Origin: Porticoccaceae bacterium | GTDB taxonomy: Bacteria; Pseudomonadota; Gammaproteobacteria; Pseudomonadales; Porticoccaceae | Assembly (NCBI GenBank): GCA_029242085.1 | Contig: JAQWUP010000033.1 | Span: 1-48,791, forward strand | DNA length: 48,791 bases | Direction of reading: 5' to 3' | In this document: piece after piece, positions 36,008 to 44,007 of the stretch | How the letters are laid out: each line of letters begins with the position of its first letter | Numbering within the stretch: position 1 is the first letter of the stretch | Made by a program: the position numbers and the translations under genes | The notes under the pieces: generated by a model | Told to the model about the DNA's origin: nothing | What the model saw: the letters and a program-made list of their open reading frames with translations, nothing else | The model's database searches: none

Positions 36008-37246
36008 TTACTGCCCGCGATTAATACCTCTGTAGGCAGTCATGGAGGGAATGGCCGCCGCAACCATGGTCGCGCCTGCCACCAAGAGCAAAAAGAGGAT
36101 ATTGTTAAACGATAAGATATTTAAGCCGATATGCAGGCCAAAATTGGTGGATAGTGCATCCTGAGTAGCAAGCAGACACAGATATAGAGTAGCGGTGCCA
36201 GCGAACATACTAATAAAGCTGATCAATAATGCCTCTAGCTCTATCAATAAAAATAAATAAAACGGCGGCGCACCTATCACTCTGAGTAAATGTATTTCCT
36301 GCTCGCGCTCTTTAATAGACGCAAGCATCATTGCGCTGAGCCCCAGTAGAGCTGAGATCAGTATAAGGCCAGAAATCAGACGCAGCGTATTTTCCAATAG
36401 TCCCATCATCTGCCATAACTCTGACAGAGCCACGCCAGGGAGAATGGCCGAGAGAGGCTCTTTGCGATAATTGTTAATATCGCGCTGTACGCCAAAGGTT
36501 GCCATTCGAGAGCTCAGGCCAAGCATCAATGCAGTAATATTTTTTGGCTCGAGTTCAAGGGCTTGCAACTGCGCACTGGTCAATGTGCCTGCCTGCGTTT
36601 TAATCGCCTGCCAGTCCAGGTGAATAGCCTCTATTCCCTGCAGGCTGACATGCACAGTTTGATCAATTGGCGTTCCTGTGGCGGCCAATATACCCACTAC
36701 ATTAAAGGGACTCTTATCGTGCAGCTTAAAGCTCGTTGTGCCGAGACCATGGGCCAAAATCACCTTATCGCCCAGGCTGTAGCCTAGCTTCGTAGCAACC
36801 TGTGCACCCAGCACAACATCAAATAGTTCGGCAAAGGGCTGTCCACTGCTGAACTCAAGATGGCGCTTTTTACCATAGCTAAAATACTTAAAGTAATCGG
36901 TGGTTGTGCCCATTACCCGAAAGCCTTTGTGGGAATCACCTAACGAGATTGGAATTGACCAGGCTACTTTTGCCTTAGTGCTGATCTGCTGATAGGTCTC
37001 CCAGTCAATATTGTTGGTCGGTGAACCCAAACGAAATACAGAATAGAGCAATAGATTTAAGCTGCCGGTTCTTGCGCCAACAATCAGGTCCACCCCTGAG
37101 ACAGTGCTGTTGAAGCTCTGCTTACTCTGAGCGCGGATATGCTCTACCCCTAAAAGCACAAAAATACTCACCGTCATTGCCATAACGGTAAGCACAACTG
37201 AGCCTTTACGGTTTAATAAACTCTTGGAGGCAAGGCGGGCAAACAT
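36008..37246 (-). CDS. ABC transporter permease, FtsX/MacB-like (zinc-regulated type)
   Basis: A 412-aa inner-membrane protein of the MacB/FtsX fold. Its N-terminal span (about 17-37) is followed by a large periplasmic domain (GVDLIVGARTGSLNLLLY, HLDWQAIKTQAG). Three C-terminal spans follow (from about residue 285, with the IKEREQEIHLLRVIGAPP loop). The ATG overlaps the ATPase stop by one base, so the two are translationally coupled. With a divergent DUF3299 gene, a candidate Zur box and a nearby DUF2796 gene it resembles the zinc-uptake Zrg system described in Vibrio cholerae. The transported species is inferred, not shown. Confidence 0.88.
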   Translation of the reverse strand: MFARLASKSLLNRKGSVVLTVMAMTVSIFVLLGVEHIRAQSKQSFNSTVSGVDLIVGARTGSLNLLLYSVFRLGSPTNNIDWETYQQISTKAKVAWSIPISLGDSHKGFRVMGTTTDYFKYFSYGKKRHLEFSSGQPFAELFDVVLGAQVATKLGYSLGDKVILAHGLGTTSFKLHDKSPFNVVGILAATGTPIDQTVHVSLQGIEAIHLDWQAIKTQAGTLTSAQLQALELEPKNITALMLGLSSRMATFGVQRDINNYRKEPLSAILPGVALSELWQMMGLLENTLRLISGLILISALLGLSAMMLASIKEREQEIHLLRVIGAPPFYLFLLIELEALLISFISMFAGTATLYLCLLATQDALSTNFGLHIGLNILSFNNILFLLLVAGATMVAAAIPSMTAYRGINRGQ

Positions 37247-37926
37247 CAGCTGCCCTCTCCTGCTGCATTGATCTCAGATAGGGCATCAATGCGATCAAAG
37301 TAACTGGCGAGAGACATATCATGGCTGACAAAGAGCAAGCTGATGCCATGCTCAGACACCAATGACATCAGCGTTGACATAAAGTTATCCCGGTTTTTCT
37401 GATCCAGAGAAGACGTTGGCTCATCGGCAATCAGCAGCTGTGGCCTATTGATCAGCGCTCTGGCAATCGCAATGCGCTGTTGCTGCCCAATACTGAGCTT
37501 TGCCACCGGGTTGTGCCAGTCAGCCTGAGGAATATGGAAGGTCGACAGTAGAGACTTAATCTCGTCAATTAAAACCGGCTGCGGATTTTTATTGGCAAAT
37601 TGATGGGCCAGTTGAATATTATCAATAGCATCAATATAGGGAATTAAATTGAACTGCTGAAATATATAGCCAATATGATTGGCTCTAAAACGGTCGCGTT
37701 GGCGCGCACCCATGGTCTCGAGGCGCTCACCCAGCACATTTACTTCGCCGCTGGTCGCAGTCAACATACCACTTAGCAGGTTGAGTAATGTCGACTTTCC
37801 CCCACCGGATGGGCCATGCACAAAGACCTGTTCGCCAGTGGACAGCGACCAGTTTGCAATGTGCAATATATCGTTGTCTGGGGTTTCGGGATAGGCAAAA
37901 TGCACATCTTTAAGCTGAATGGCCAT
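37246..37926 (-). CDS. ABC transporter ATPase, LolD/MacB-like
   Basis: A 226-aa cytoplasmic ATPase partner of the 36008 permease. Walker A is HGPSGGGKSTLL, the Q-loop is in YIFQQFNLIPYID, the signature is LSIGQQQRIAIARAL (LSIGQ in place of LSGGQ), Walker B is LLIADEPTSSLD and the switch His is in FVSHDMSL. It is first in the minus-strand unit, and a candidate Zur box lies 46-60 bp upstream of its ATG in the 79-bp region shared with DUF3299. Confidence 0.92.
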   Translation of the reverse strand: MAIQLKDVHFAYPETPDNDILHIANWSLSTGEQVFVHGPSGGGKSTLLNLLSGMLTATSGEVNVLGERLETMGARQRDRFRANHIGYIFQQFNLIPYIDAIDNIQLAHQFANKNPQPVLIDEIKSLLSTFHIPQADWHNPVAKLSIGQQQRIAIARALINRPQLLIADEPTSSLDQKNRDNFMSTLMSLVSEHGISLLFVSHDMSLASYFDRIDALSEINAAGEGS

Positions 37927-37971
37927 AGACAGTTTCTACTCGTCTTTAATGCATGGGGTGTCAACAGGTTT

Positions 37972-37986
37972 TGATACACTGTATCA
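37972..37986. promoter_or_regulatory. Candidate Zur box, shared by divergent genes
   Basis: TGATACA-C-TGTATCA is a perfect 7-1-7 palindrome between the ABC ATPase and DUF3299 genes. The same arms occur before the zrgA-like gene at 41594. The E. coli Zur site TGTTATA-W-TATAACA has the same length and spacing. It probably controls both directions. Confidence 0.7.
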
Positions 37987-38005
37987 TCGGGGCAAGCGCT
38001 TTTAA

Positions 38006-38644
38006 ATGTCAGAGGTGAATAAATTGCGAGTATCAGTAAAGGTAAGACTTCACATTATATTCACTGTAACACTGATGCTAGTGCTGGTTACTCAGGCTCT
38101 TGCCCAGAGTGGTGATGCTGAGAAGGGCGAGAGCCAAGAGGCGCCTTCAGGCCAACATATGACCATTCAATGGACTGATCTTCTTCCCCAGGACGAGATC
38201 GAAATTCTATCCAATCCCCCCAGTTATATCAGTGACATTGAAGACGGTTCAGCTGAGGATCAAATAGGCAGTCTAAGCAATAATTCTATCGTTCTAGAAA
38301 TGGAAGATCGCTATCAACAGGCTCTGGTATCAACGAGAGTAAGGCCTGAGATGGATGGCCGCGCGGTGCGTATTCCCGGTTTTATTGTTCCTTTAGAATT
38401 TGATGGCGAGCAGATTATCACCGAGTTTTTCCTAGTGCCCTATTTTGGCGCCTGCCTGCATATGCCACCACCGGCACCCAACCAAATTATCCATGTGAAA
38501 TATGACAAGGGCCTAGAGCTTGAAGCCCTGTATTACCCATTTTGGATTTCTGGCATGCTGACAGCATCACTGATAGAAAATGATATGGCGACAGCTGCCT
38601 ACGCCATTGAAATGGACAGTTATGAAGCCTATAGGCAGGAATAG
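38006..38644 (+). CDS. DUF3299 exported protein, zinc-regulon type
   Basis: A 212-aa protein with a signal peptide ending near TQALAQ. The DUF3299 core has RVRPEMDGRAVRIPGFIVPL, FFLVPYFGACLHMPPPAPNQ and YPFWISGM; the Cys-x-His in ACLHMPPP could bind metal. A TTG at 38024, 5 bp after a perfect AGAGGTGA, is an alternative start and would still leave a signal peptide. It is divergent from the ABC genes across a candidate Zur box and stops 9 bp from the convergent GTPase gene. DUF3299 proteins recur in zinc-uptake loci; their role is unknown. Confidence 0.85.
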   Translation: MSEVNKLRVSVKVRLHIIFTVTLMLVLVTQALAQSGDAEKGESQEAPSGQHMTIQWTDLLPQDEIEILSNPPSYISDIEDGSAEDQIGSLSNNSIVLEMEDRYQQALVSTRVRPEMDGRAVRIPGFIVPLEFDGEQIITEFFLVPYFGACLHMPPPAPNQIIHVKYDKGLELEALYYPFWISGMLTASLIENDMATAAYAIEMDSYEAYRQE

Positions 38645-38653
38645 ACAGGCCGG

Positions 38654-39667
38654 CTATAAACAGGCCAATAGCTGGGTTTCCCACTGATCACAGATCTCGC
38701 TGGCAATGATATCAATACGACTTTCCAAACAGTCATCCAGCTCTATTTCAGTCAGAGCATCAGGGGTCAGGTTGTAGCCAAAGATACCGCTTTCAGTAAT
38801 AAAAACCGCTTTCACTCTCTCGGCAACCACACCGCTTAGAAAGAGAAATAACGCCTGTCGATTAAATATTTTCGCCGAGTCAAAACGCCAGCCTATGCTG
38901 TGAAATCCTTCACCATGGTTAGCCGCCTTCAGGTAGCCTGATTCAGGCAATGGTAGATCGATCAAGCTGCGCTGTGCAACATCCGGAGAATGATTGTGAT
39001 GGTGGTGGTCGTGATCACGGCAACCAGCAGAGGCACTGGTAGCGCCCTCTAGAATATTGAGGGATAAACGGCCCTGCTCGGTGAAGATGACCTCCACCTC
39101 AGATTGAGAAAGTGACGCAGCATATCGCTGGAGTTCAAGCCTATCGTCGGGCTGATAAAGGTCCTGCTTATTGCCAACAACAATATCGGCAATGGCAATC
39201 TGCTGATTAAACGTCGCATGCTCAAGGTACCTGGTATCAGCTAGATTACGCGCATCAACTAAGGTGATAATTTTTTCGATTGCGAGAGTATCGGTATAAT
39301 GCTCAGCGGTAAGCACTTCCAGCACTTCAACCGGATGTCCAATACCTGTTGGCTCAATTAATAGGCGGTCTGGTTTGGCTCGCGCCAGCAACTGATTGAG
39401 CGCGACTTGCATTGGCAGACCTGCAACACAACACATGCAGCCGCCTGGCACCTCCCGAATAAAAACGTTGCCGTCTTCGGGATGCTGACCTTGAAACAGA
39501 CTCCCATCGACACCCACTTCACCGAATTCATTGACCAGAACGGCCCAACGCTCATTATCTGGTTTTGATTTCAGAAGATGTAGGATAGCCGATGTTTTCC
39601 CAACTCCTAAGAATCCAGTGATAATATTGGTGGGTACAGCTTCAATTCTGCTCGCTATTTCTGTCAT
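38654..39667 (-). CDS. COG0523/CobW-family GTPase, zinc metallochaperone type
   Basis: A G3E GTPase of the ZigA/ZNG1 branch thought to deliver zinc to client proteins. Residues 18-25 form the P-loop GFLGVGKT. The metal motif CxCC is Cys77, Cys79 and Cys80 (GGCMCC). EPTGIGHP is switch-like, and NKQD gives guanine specificity. A His-rich loop (HDHHHHNHS) lies near 220 before the C-terminal CobW_C domain ([10 protein letters not shown]). It overlaps hisI2 by 4 bp (ATGA). That overlap, inside a Zur-type operon with backup enzymes, suggests that HisI2 or another zinc enzyme is its client. Confidence 0.93.
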   Translation of the reverse strand: MTEIASRIEAVPTNIITGFLGVGKTSAILHLLKSKPDNERWAVLVNEFGEVGVDGSLFQGQHPEDGNVFIREVPGGCMCCVAGLPMQVALNQLLARAKPDRLLIEPTGIGHPVEVLEVLTAEHYTDTLAIEKIITLVDARNLADTRYLEHATFNQQIAIADIVVGNKQDLYQPDDRLELQRYAASLSQSEVEVIFTEQGRLSLNILEGATSASAGCRDHDHHHHNHSPDVAQRSLIDLPLPESGYLKAANHGEGFHSIGWRFDSAKIFNRQALFLFLSGVVAERVKAVFITESGIFGYNLTPDALTEIELDDCLESRIDIIASEICDQWETQLLACL

Positions 39668-40083
39668 CCCGCAGAGCCAAGAACCGTGACCAAGTTATTG
39701 GCACTGTCGACCTTAAAGTAAAAACAATTATCTCGGCCAGTGTGGCAGGCCCCGCCTGTTTGATTGACCAAACATAATAAGGCATCACCATCGCAGTCTA
39801 TGCGCATTGATACCAATGCCTGAATATTGCCGCTAGTTTCGCCCTTGATCCAAAATTGCGCGCGGCTTCGAGACCAATATGTCATTCGACCAGTCGCCAG
39901 GGTTTTGGCTATGGATTCTTTATTCATCCATGCCATCATCAGAACATCTTTACTCGTTGCATCTTGAGTAATAACGGGAATAAGACCCTTATCGTTAAAG
40001 CTTAATCTATCAATAAGACCCTGTAGCGCCAATGTCTGACCATCGTTAAGACGCTCAATAGATTCAAAGTAGGTATTTTTCAT
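39664..40083 (-). CDS. hisI: Phosphoribosyl-AMP cyclohydrolase, second copy (HisI2)
   Basis: HisI opens the purine ring of PR-AMP in histidine synthesis and needs zinc. The 139-aa protein is HisI only, without the HisE domain. It has [12 protein letters not shown], the substrate motif [11 protein letters not shown], and the zinc ligands Cys97 (RIDCDGDAL), Cys113 and Cys120 (ACHTGRDNC). All three ligands are kept, so it is not a zinc-free variant by this criterion. It is called a paralogue because HisI normally lies in the his operon and here sits between merC and the GTPase. Confidence 0.92.
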   Translation of the reverse strand: MKNTYFESIERLNDGQTLALQGLIDRLSFNDKGLIPVITQDATSKDVLMMAWMNKESIAKTLATGRMTYWSRSRAQFWIKGETSGNIQALVSMRIDCDGDALLCLVNQTGGACHTGRDNCFYFKVDSANNLVTVLGSAG

Positions 40084-40099
40084 AACAGATAATTAGTCA

Positions 40100-40498
40100 T
40101 TACGGGTGACAATGGCAATTGGCACGCCTGCACAGTCTGTGGTTAATCAGGTGGCCGCTTGCAATAATAAGCGCGCCTATGGTCGTCAGGATGCTCTCCC
40201 CTGATTCACCTAGCAGTTCATGACCCATAAACGGAGTCGCCACTAGAATCATTAACCCAAAGACGCCAAGTGCCACAACGCTATAAGTTTTATGTCTCTT
40301 ACAGCCCATAGTAAGGGCGTATAAGCTAGTGGGTACCACTGCACTCAGCATCCACCAGTGAACAGCCTCGTCCTGTAAATTATATGCCGTCAGAACAGGT
40401 AGCAGCACAACTAGCAACGGCAGCGCCAGACAGTGGGCGATACAAAGAAAAGATAAACCTATAGCGGCTTTGTCAGAAATGGCTTGTATATTATTCAT
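40100..40498 (-). CDS. MerC-domain membrane protein
   Basis: A protein of about 132 aa with four spans. The start at ATG 40498 matches family N-termini; an ATG at 40540 overlaps zur. MerC proteins were first known for mercury transport. The Cys in SFLCIAHCLALPL sit in the first span, and further Cys/His are near the C-terminus (LINHRLCRRANCHCH). Copies in zinc-regulated loci are thought to move zinc or a similar metal. It lies between zur and hisI2 with 29- and 16-bp gaps, within one operon. Confidence 0.82.
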   Translation of the reverse strand: MNNIQAISDKAAIGLSFLCIAHCLALPLLVVLLPVLTAYNLQDEAVHWWMLSAVVPTSLYALTMGCKRHKTYSVVALGVFGLMILVATPFMGHELLGESGESILTTIGALIIASGHLINHRLCRRANCHCHP

Positions 40499-40527
40499 AA
40501 TTAATTCTTTTTTATGCTCAGGCCACT

Positions 40528-40986
40528 TTAATTTTTGCAACTGTGGCAGATACAGTTTATTTCCAACTGCGGGCTAGCCAGTTGAAAACCAGCATCTTCT
40601 ACGGTGCGCTGCAGCGTATTTATCGTTGACTTGTCAATGGTAATTTCTTTCACGCTTTGGCAGCTATTACAGATTAAAAACTGCACAACGCCATGGTCGT
40701 GATCACATGCTATATGGGTGCAGGCAATGTACTTATTAGCTAGCTTTAGCTTGTGGACCAAATGTTCATTTTGTAAAAAATCAAGAATACGGTAGACCGA
40801 CATCGGCGGCAGTGTTTCACCAAATTCATCTTTACAATAGTCAACCAACTCATAGGCTGATCTGGCTTTGTTCGATTGCAATAAGGCAGACAACACCTGC
40901 TTGCGTTTACTGGTTAAATTGACACCACGCGCTTTGCAGCTATTCTCGGCACTTTTAATTGCTGTCTGTACTCTACTAGCTGCCAT
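40528..40986 (-). CDS. zur: Zinc uptake regulator Zur (Fur family)
   Basis: Zur is a zinc-sensing repressor. At 152 aa it has the Fur-family winged helix (about 20-85, LTSKRKQVLSALL, LPPMSVYRILDFL) and a dimerisation domain. The structural zinc site is CxxC (Cys106, Cys109 in LICNSCQ) with a second CxxC near the C-terminus (CICHSCKN, Cys147 and Cys150). Sensor-type residues are in CTHIACDHDHG. Its start overlaps the stop of the zrgA-like gene by one base (TAATG). Co-operonic with other zinc genes and behind a candidate Zur box, it is probably autoregulated. Assignment as Zur rather than Fur rests on this context and sequence. Confidence 0.94.
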   Translation of the reverse strand: MAASRVQTAIKSAENSCKARGVNLTSKRKQVLSALLQSNKARSAYELVDYCKDEFGETLPPMSVYRILDFLQNEHLVHKLKLANKYIACTHIACDHDHGVVQFLICNSCQSVKEITIDKSTINTLQRTVEDAGFQLASPQLEINCICHSCKN

Positions 40987-41546
40987 TATCTAAACCGAAT
41001 AAGATTATTTTTTGGGGTTAACTCTGCCGAGCCCTGTTTAGCATCAGTGATCCAAATGACTCTGACCTGCTCTATTCTCGAGAAGCGCTTGATCAAATTC
41101 ACTTTAATAGCGTCTAAACTCTGCGCCTCAGAGCAGTCGAATTGATAGCTTGCTGTAATTTCGCTGTGGCTCTGCTTATGGTGCTGATGCTCAGTATCCT
41201 GCCCAACTAGTGCTGAGAAATCGGCACTTGCTCTATTGATCGAACAGTCACCGCCAGAAAAGGAAAATAGTTCTATCGGTGACTCAAGGATTTCTTTTGC
41301 ACCCTCTACTAGCTGTAACTGCTCACTGGACGATGCCCTGTGCTCAAAGCCGACAATATTCGCTGCCGGGGACTCAAAGCTGATCTCGAGACGACTTCCT
41401 TCAATAGCTATCATCAACTCTGTATAACCGTGCAGATGTGCATCTTGCTGAGGCGCATCATGATCATGATGTGAAGATTCGGCATTGAGATTGAGTGCAA
41501 TCGAACAGAGCACTGCAAATATGCCAAACGTAGAAAATATGTTCAT
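40986..41546 (-). CDS. DUF2796 His-rich periplasmic protein (ZrgA-like)
   Basis: A 186-aa protein with a signal peptide (cleaved near LNAESS). Two His-rich patches (SSHHDHDAPQQDAHLHGY near 24-41 and EHQHHKQSH near 118) suit periplasmic zinc binding. The DUF2796 motif is AHLHGYTELMIAIEG ... ISFESPAANIVGFEH. It is the first gene of the five-gene unit zrgA-zur-merC-hisI2-GTPase. A perfect candidate Zur box lies 48-62 bp before its ATG. ZrgA is a described zinc-acquisition protein in Vibrio cholerae, and orthology here is likely. Confidence 0.9.
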   Translation of the reverse strand: MNIFSTFGIFAVLCSIALNLNAESSHHDHDAPQQDAHLHGYTELMIAIEGSRLEISFESPAANIVGFEHRASSSEQLQLVEGAKEILESPIELFSFSGGDCSINRASADFSALVGQDTEHQHHKQSHSEITASYQFDCSEAQSLDAIKVNLIKRFSRIEQVRVIWITDAKQGSAELTPKNNLIRFR

Positions 41547-41593
41547 CTGATCAGAGCCTCAGAGCTAAACCATGCAACCAGCATTTTTTTGAG

Positions 41594-41608
41594 TGATACA
41601 TTGTATCA
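41594..41608 (-). promoter_or_regulatory. Candidate Zur box upstream of the zrgA-zur operon
   Basis: TGATACA-T-TGTATCA is a perfect 7-1-7 palindrome, identical in both arms to the one at 37972. It contains a possible -10 (TACAAT) on the minus strand, so binding would block RNA polymerase. Confidence 0.75.
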
Positions 41609-41728
41609 TTACCAGCTACAGCAAGAGAAGCTTCTATCAATGATCAGGTAGGAGATGATTCTGGGTCTGCAGGTAATCTGTTCATTCTCTGCACCCCTCT
41701 GCATAGCTGAAGGCAGATGCGGCCTGAA

Positions 41729-42307
41729 TCAGGGAACTGGCACACCCAATATTGACAATGTTCGCGCAGTCCACATCAGGGGAATACCGATAATTGAGGT
41801 GTAGTCTTCACAGTCAACACTCTCAAACAGGCTTATCCCCAGCGCCTCAAGTCGATAAGAACCGCAACTATGTAAGGGTTCATCAATATCGATATATCGT
41901 ACTATCTGGCTGTCCGTTAGCTGGCGCATCTTCATCTTGGCGATGCCGGTATAGACATACTCTTGCCCACCACAGATAACAGCCAGAGATGTAATCAGTT
42001 GATGCTCTTTTCCGGCCATTGATTTTAGTTGTTCAAAAGCTCTCTGCTTAGTTTTAGGCTTGCTCAGTATAGTCTGGTTAAAGCTGGCAACCTGATCACC
42101 GCCTATCACAATTGCGTCATCATGAAGGGCGCTTATATCTCGTGCCTTTAGCAAAGATAATTCTTTAGATAACTGAATATGGTCAAGACCCTTGGCCTTC
42201 AAAGTGTCTTCATCGACACTGGGTGCAGCAGTAGAAAATGAAATATTGAGTCTTTCCAATTGCTGTTTTCGATAGATAGATGTACTGGCAAGAATAATTT
42301 TTTTCAT
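41729..42307 (-). CDS. Maf-family nucleotide pyrophosphatase
   Basis: A 192-aa house-cleaning NTP pyrophosphatase. ASTSIYRKQQLERL is the phosphate-binding start, APSVDE the substrate motif, and GGDQVASF the catalytic loop. SYRLEALGISLF replaces the usual GxAxG stretch near residue 150. The Maf subgroup (dTTP/UTP or m7GTP) is uncertain; the sequence resembles YceF most. It starts 1 bp after queD2 and is last in the pyrC2 unit. Why a Maf protein would be zinc-regulated is unclear. Confidence 0.88.
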   Translation of the reverse strand: MKKIILASTSIYRKQQLERLNISFSTAAPSVDEDTLKAKGLDHIQLSKELSLLKARDISALHDDAIVIGGDQVASFNQTILSKPKTKQRAFEQLKSMAGKEHQLITSLAVICGGQEYVYTGIAKMKMRQLTDSQIVRYIDIDEPLHSCGSYRLEALGISLFESVDCEDYTSIIGIPLMWTARTLSILGVPVP

Positions 42308-42308
42308 A

Positions 42309-43172
42309 CTAATTTTTTAACCAAGTAGCCTCACCAAAAGCGCCTTTACCAAAGCCCTCATAGGCTTTAACCAATACATTTATCCTGTTCTCTTTTGAAA
42401 TTATATCGGCAAAATAATTCGCCAGATTTTCAACAGTGCTCTCCATTGGCATGGTAAATACTTGAGCACTTGGCAGGCTTATAGCAAAGTGACCCTGCTG
42501 AGCAATATAAGCCAATCCTGTATGTGCGATGCCATTGAATTCAAATTCTTCAGTGATATGACTTGCAGTGGCTATATAGCTATCCTTTAATCTACTTGCC
42601 CACTGTGCTTCTATTTTTTTATTGCGCTCACCATCAATTTGGATTTCGATCTGTGAACGATGACCATGAGCAATACGTTGGCACTGACCTAAATGTTTTT
42701 GCAGCCCGTGAGTATAATGATAGTAAGCGCCATTGATTACTTCGTTGCGCAGATTAATCAGCACTTCAGTCACATTATCGGGCAATATTTTTTTTATCCT
42801 TGCCTGCATATCATTGACAATGCTTTGAGTTGTAATCAGTTGTGCATCAACTAACAACACAGCATCTGACGGGGATCGGTGAGAAATCATACCTCCAGCA
42901 GCCAGCGGAAACTCAATAGATAATTGGTCATTATCGAGATCTGTACTACAGCCCGATACGGCAATGGGCACTAGTAAGCGGTGATCGACTTCGGTATCTA
43001 TAAATTTTTTGATTTGCTTTTTGACTCTACCAAAATCAAATACCATACCCTGATCGTCTAGACTCCCAACCAATTCGATATCAACTATCCATGACTCACC
43101 GACAACACCGCGTTCACTGTCGAGATATGAGAAGTCAATAACAGATAAATTTTCTACGAAAAGTCGCGCCAT
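42309..43172 (-). CDS. Two-domain 6-pyruvoyl-tetrahydropterin synthase/QueD-like protein
   Basis: QueD-type enzymes are zinc-dependent and act in queuosine precursor synthesis. This 287-aa protein has two copies of the fold. The first (about 1-110) keeps GMVFDFGRVKKQ and the DHRLL motif, but where the zinc His should be it reads FSYL and GVVGESWIV. The second (about 140-280) has the His residues in YYHYTHGLQKH and AHGHRSQIEIQ. It looks like a half-dead tandem fusion. QueD2-like genes occur in Zur regulons, and it lies within the same minus-strand run as folE2, which makes the upstream pathway intermediate. Confidence 0.85.
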   Translation of the reverse strand: MARLFVENLSVIDFSYLDSERGVVGESWIVDIELVGSLDDQGMVFDFGRVKKQIKKFIDTEVDHRLLVPIAVSGCSTDLDNDQLSIEFPLAAGGMISHRSPSDAVLLVDAQLITTQSIVNDMQARIKKILPDNVTEVLINLRNEVINGAYYHYTHGLQKHLGQCQRIAHGHRSQIEIQIDGERNKKIEAQWASRLKDSYIATASHITEEFEFNGIAHTGLAYIAQQGHFAISLPSAQVFTMPMESTVENLANYFADIISKENRINVLVKAYEGFGKGAFGEATWLKN

Positions 43173-43239
43173 GAAATGCCTAGATTAGGTTTGGTGATAT
43201 GTAGGGTCCACTGCATTTTAAAATTTACCGCCGCTATCG

Positions 43240-43605
43240 TTATTCCGGCATTTGCGAGGAATGGTGCTCTATAATCTTCCAGCGCTCGGCATTACGACGA
43301 TATACAAAGGTATACCTTGCCTGTACCACTGAGCCGTTTTTGAAGGTAAAAGTATAGACGCCAGAATTGATGGCAATCTCGCCAAAGATGCGGATATTCG
43401 CTTGATCAATTTTCCCTTGAGGGCCTTTGGCGAGGAAATGGACAAAATAATCAACAATTTCGTCCTGATTATGTCTCACTTTGTTGGAAACGGTCGGTAG
43501 CAGAATGGCTCCATCCTCATACAGAGCTGCAACAGTCTTGGGGTCTCCGGTCTGTAATGCCCTATTCCACTCATCGAATAATGAGGCTATCTCTTTATCG
43601 GTCAT
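43240..43605 (-). CDS. NTF2-like/SnoaL-type small protein
   Basis: A 121-aa single-domain protein of the CaMKII-association/SgcJ-like fold: DEWNRALQTGDPKTVAALYEDGAILLPT, DYFVHFL, and the end strands ARYTFVYRRNAERWKIIEHHSSQMP. Members bind small ligands or act as isomerases; the activity is unknown here. It has no signal peptide. It sits between thrS2 and queD2 within a zinc-starvation gene run, with a 67-bp gap to queD2. No separate palindrome was seen before it. Confidence 0.8.
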   Translation of the reverse strand: MTDKEIASLFDEWNRALQTGDPKTVAALYEDGAILLPTVSNKVRHNQDEIVDYFVHFLAKGPQGKIDQANIRIFGEIAINSGVYTFTFKNGSVVQARYTFVYRRNAERWKIIEHHSSQMPE

Positions 43606-43665
43606 ATTTTTAATATACAGGGGACTATTGATGCCCCCACCTTCATATCAGTTAATTCGCGACCA

Positions 43666-44007
43666 TTATACTGTTTTCAAAGCCTGTATCGACGTCTGAA
43701 TCAACTCTTGCTGATCAATAACATCGGGAGGCCGACAAGCCTGTGTTAAATAATCTACTGCGCTCTCTATATCATCAAAACTGATCTGCTCGCCATTATG
43801 TAACCGCAAATTAACGCAATTACTTTCAACTTCATTTGCACCAACAATCAGCATGAATGGCACTTTCTGAAGTGTTTGTTGGCGAATCTTGTAGCCAATT
43901 TTTTCATTACTATTGTCTAATTCGACCCTGAGCGAAGATGCTGCAAAGACATTAGCTAAGCGCGACGCATAGTCGTTGAATGTTTCCGATATAGTTAACA
44001 CAGCCAA
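43666..44007 (-). pseudogene. Detached anticodon-binding domain of the second threonyl-tRNA synthetase
   Basis: This frame encodes the C-terminal HGTP_anticodon domain of Thr[39 protein letters not shown] and ANEVES. It is shifted by one base relative to the 43995-45629 frame and overlaps its end by 13 bp. The only start is TTG 44007 with no clear Shine-Dalgarno. Compared with intact ThrRS, the linker after WL (usually APVQ-like) is missing, consistent with a small deletion. It is probably one broken gene; translation as a separate subunit, or by frameshifting, is possible but unproven. Confidence 0.75.
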
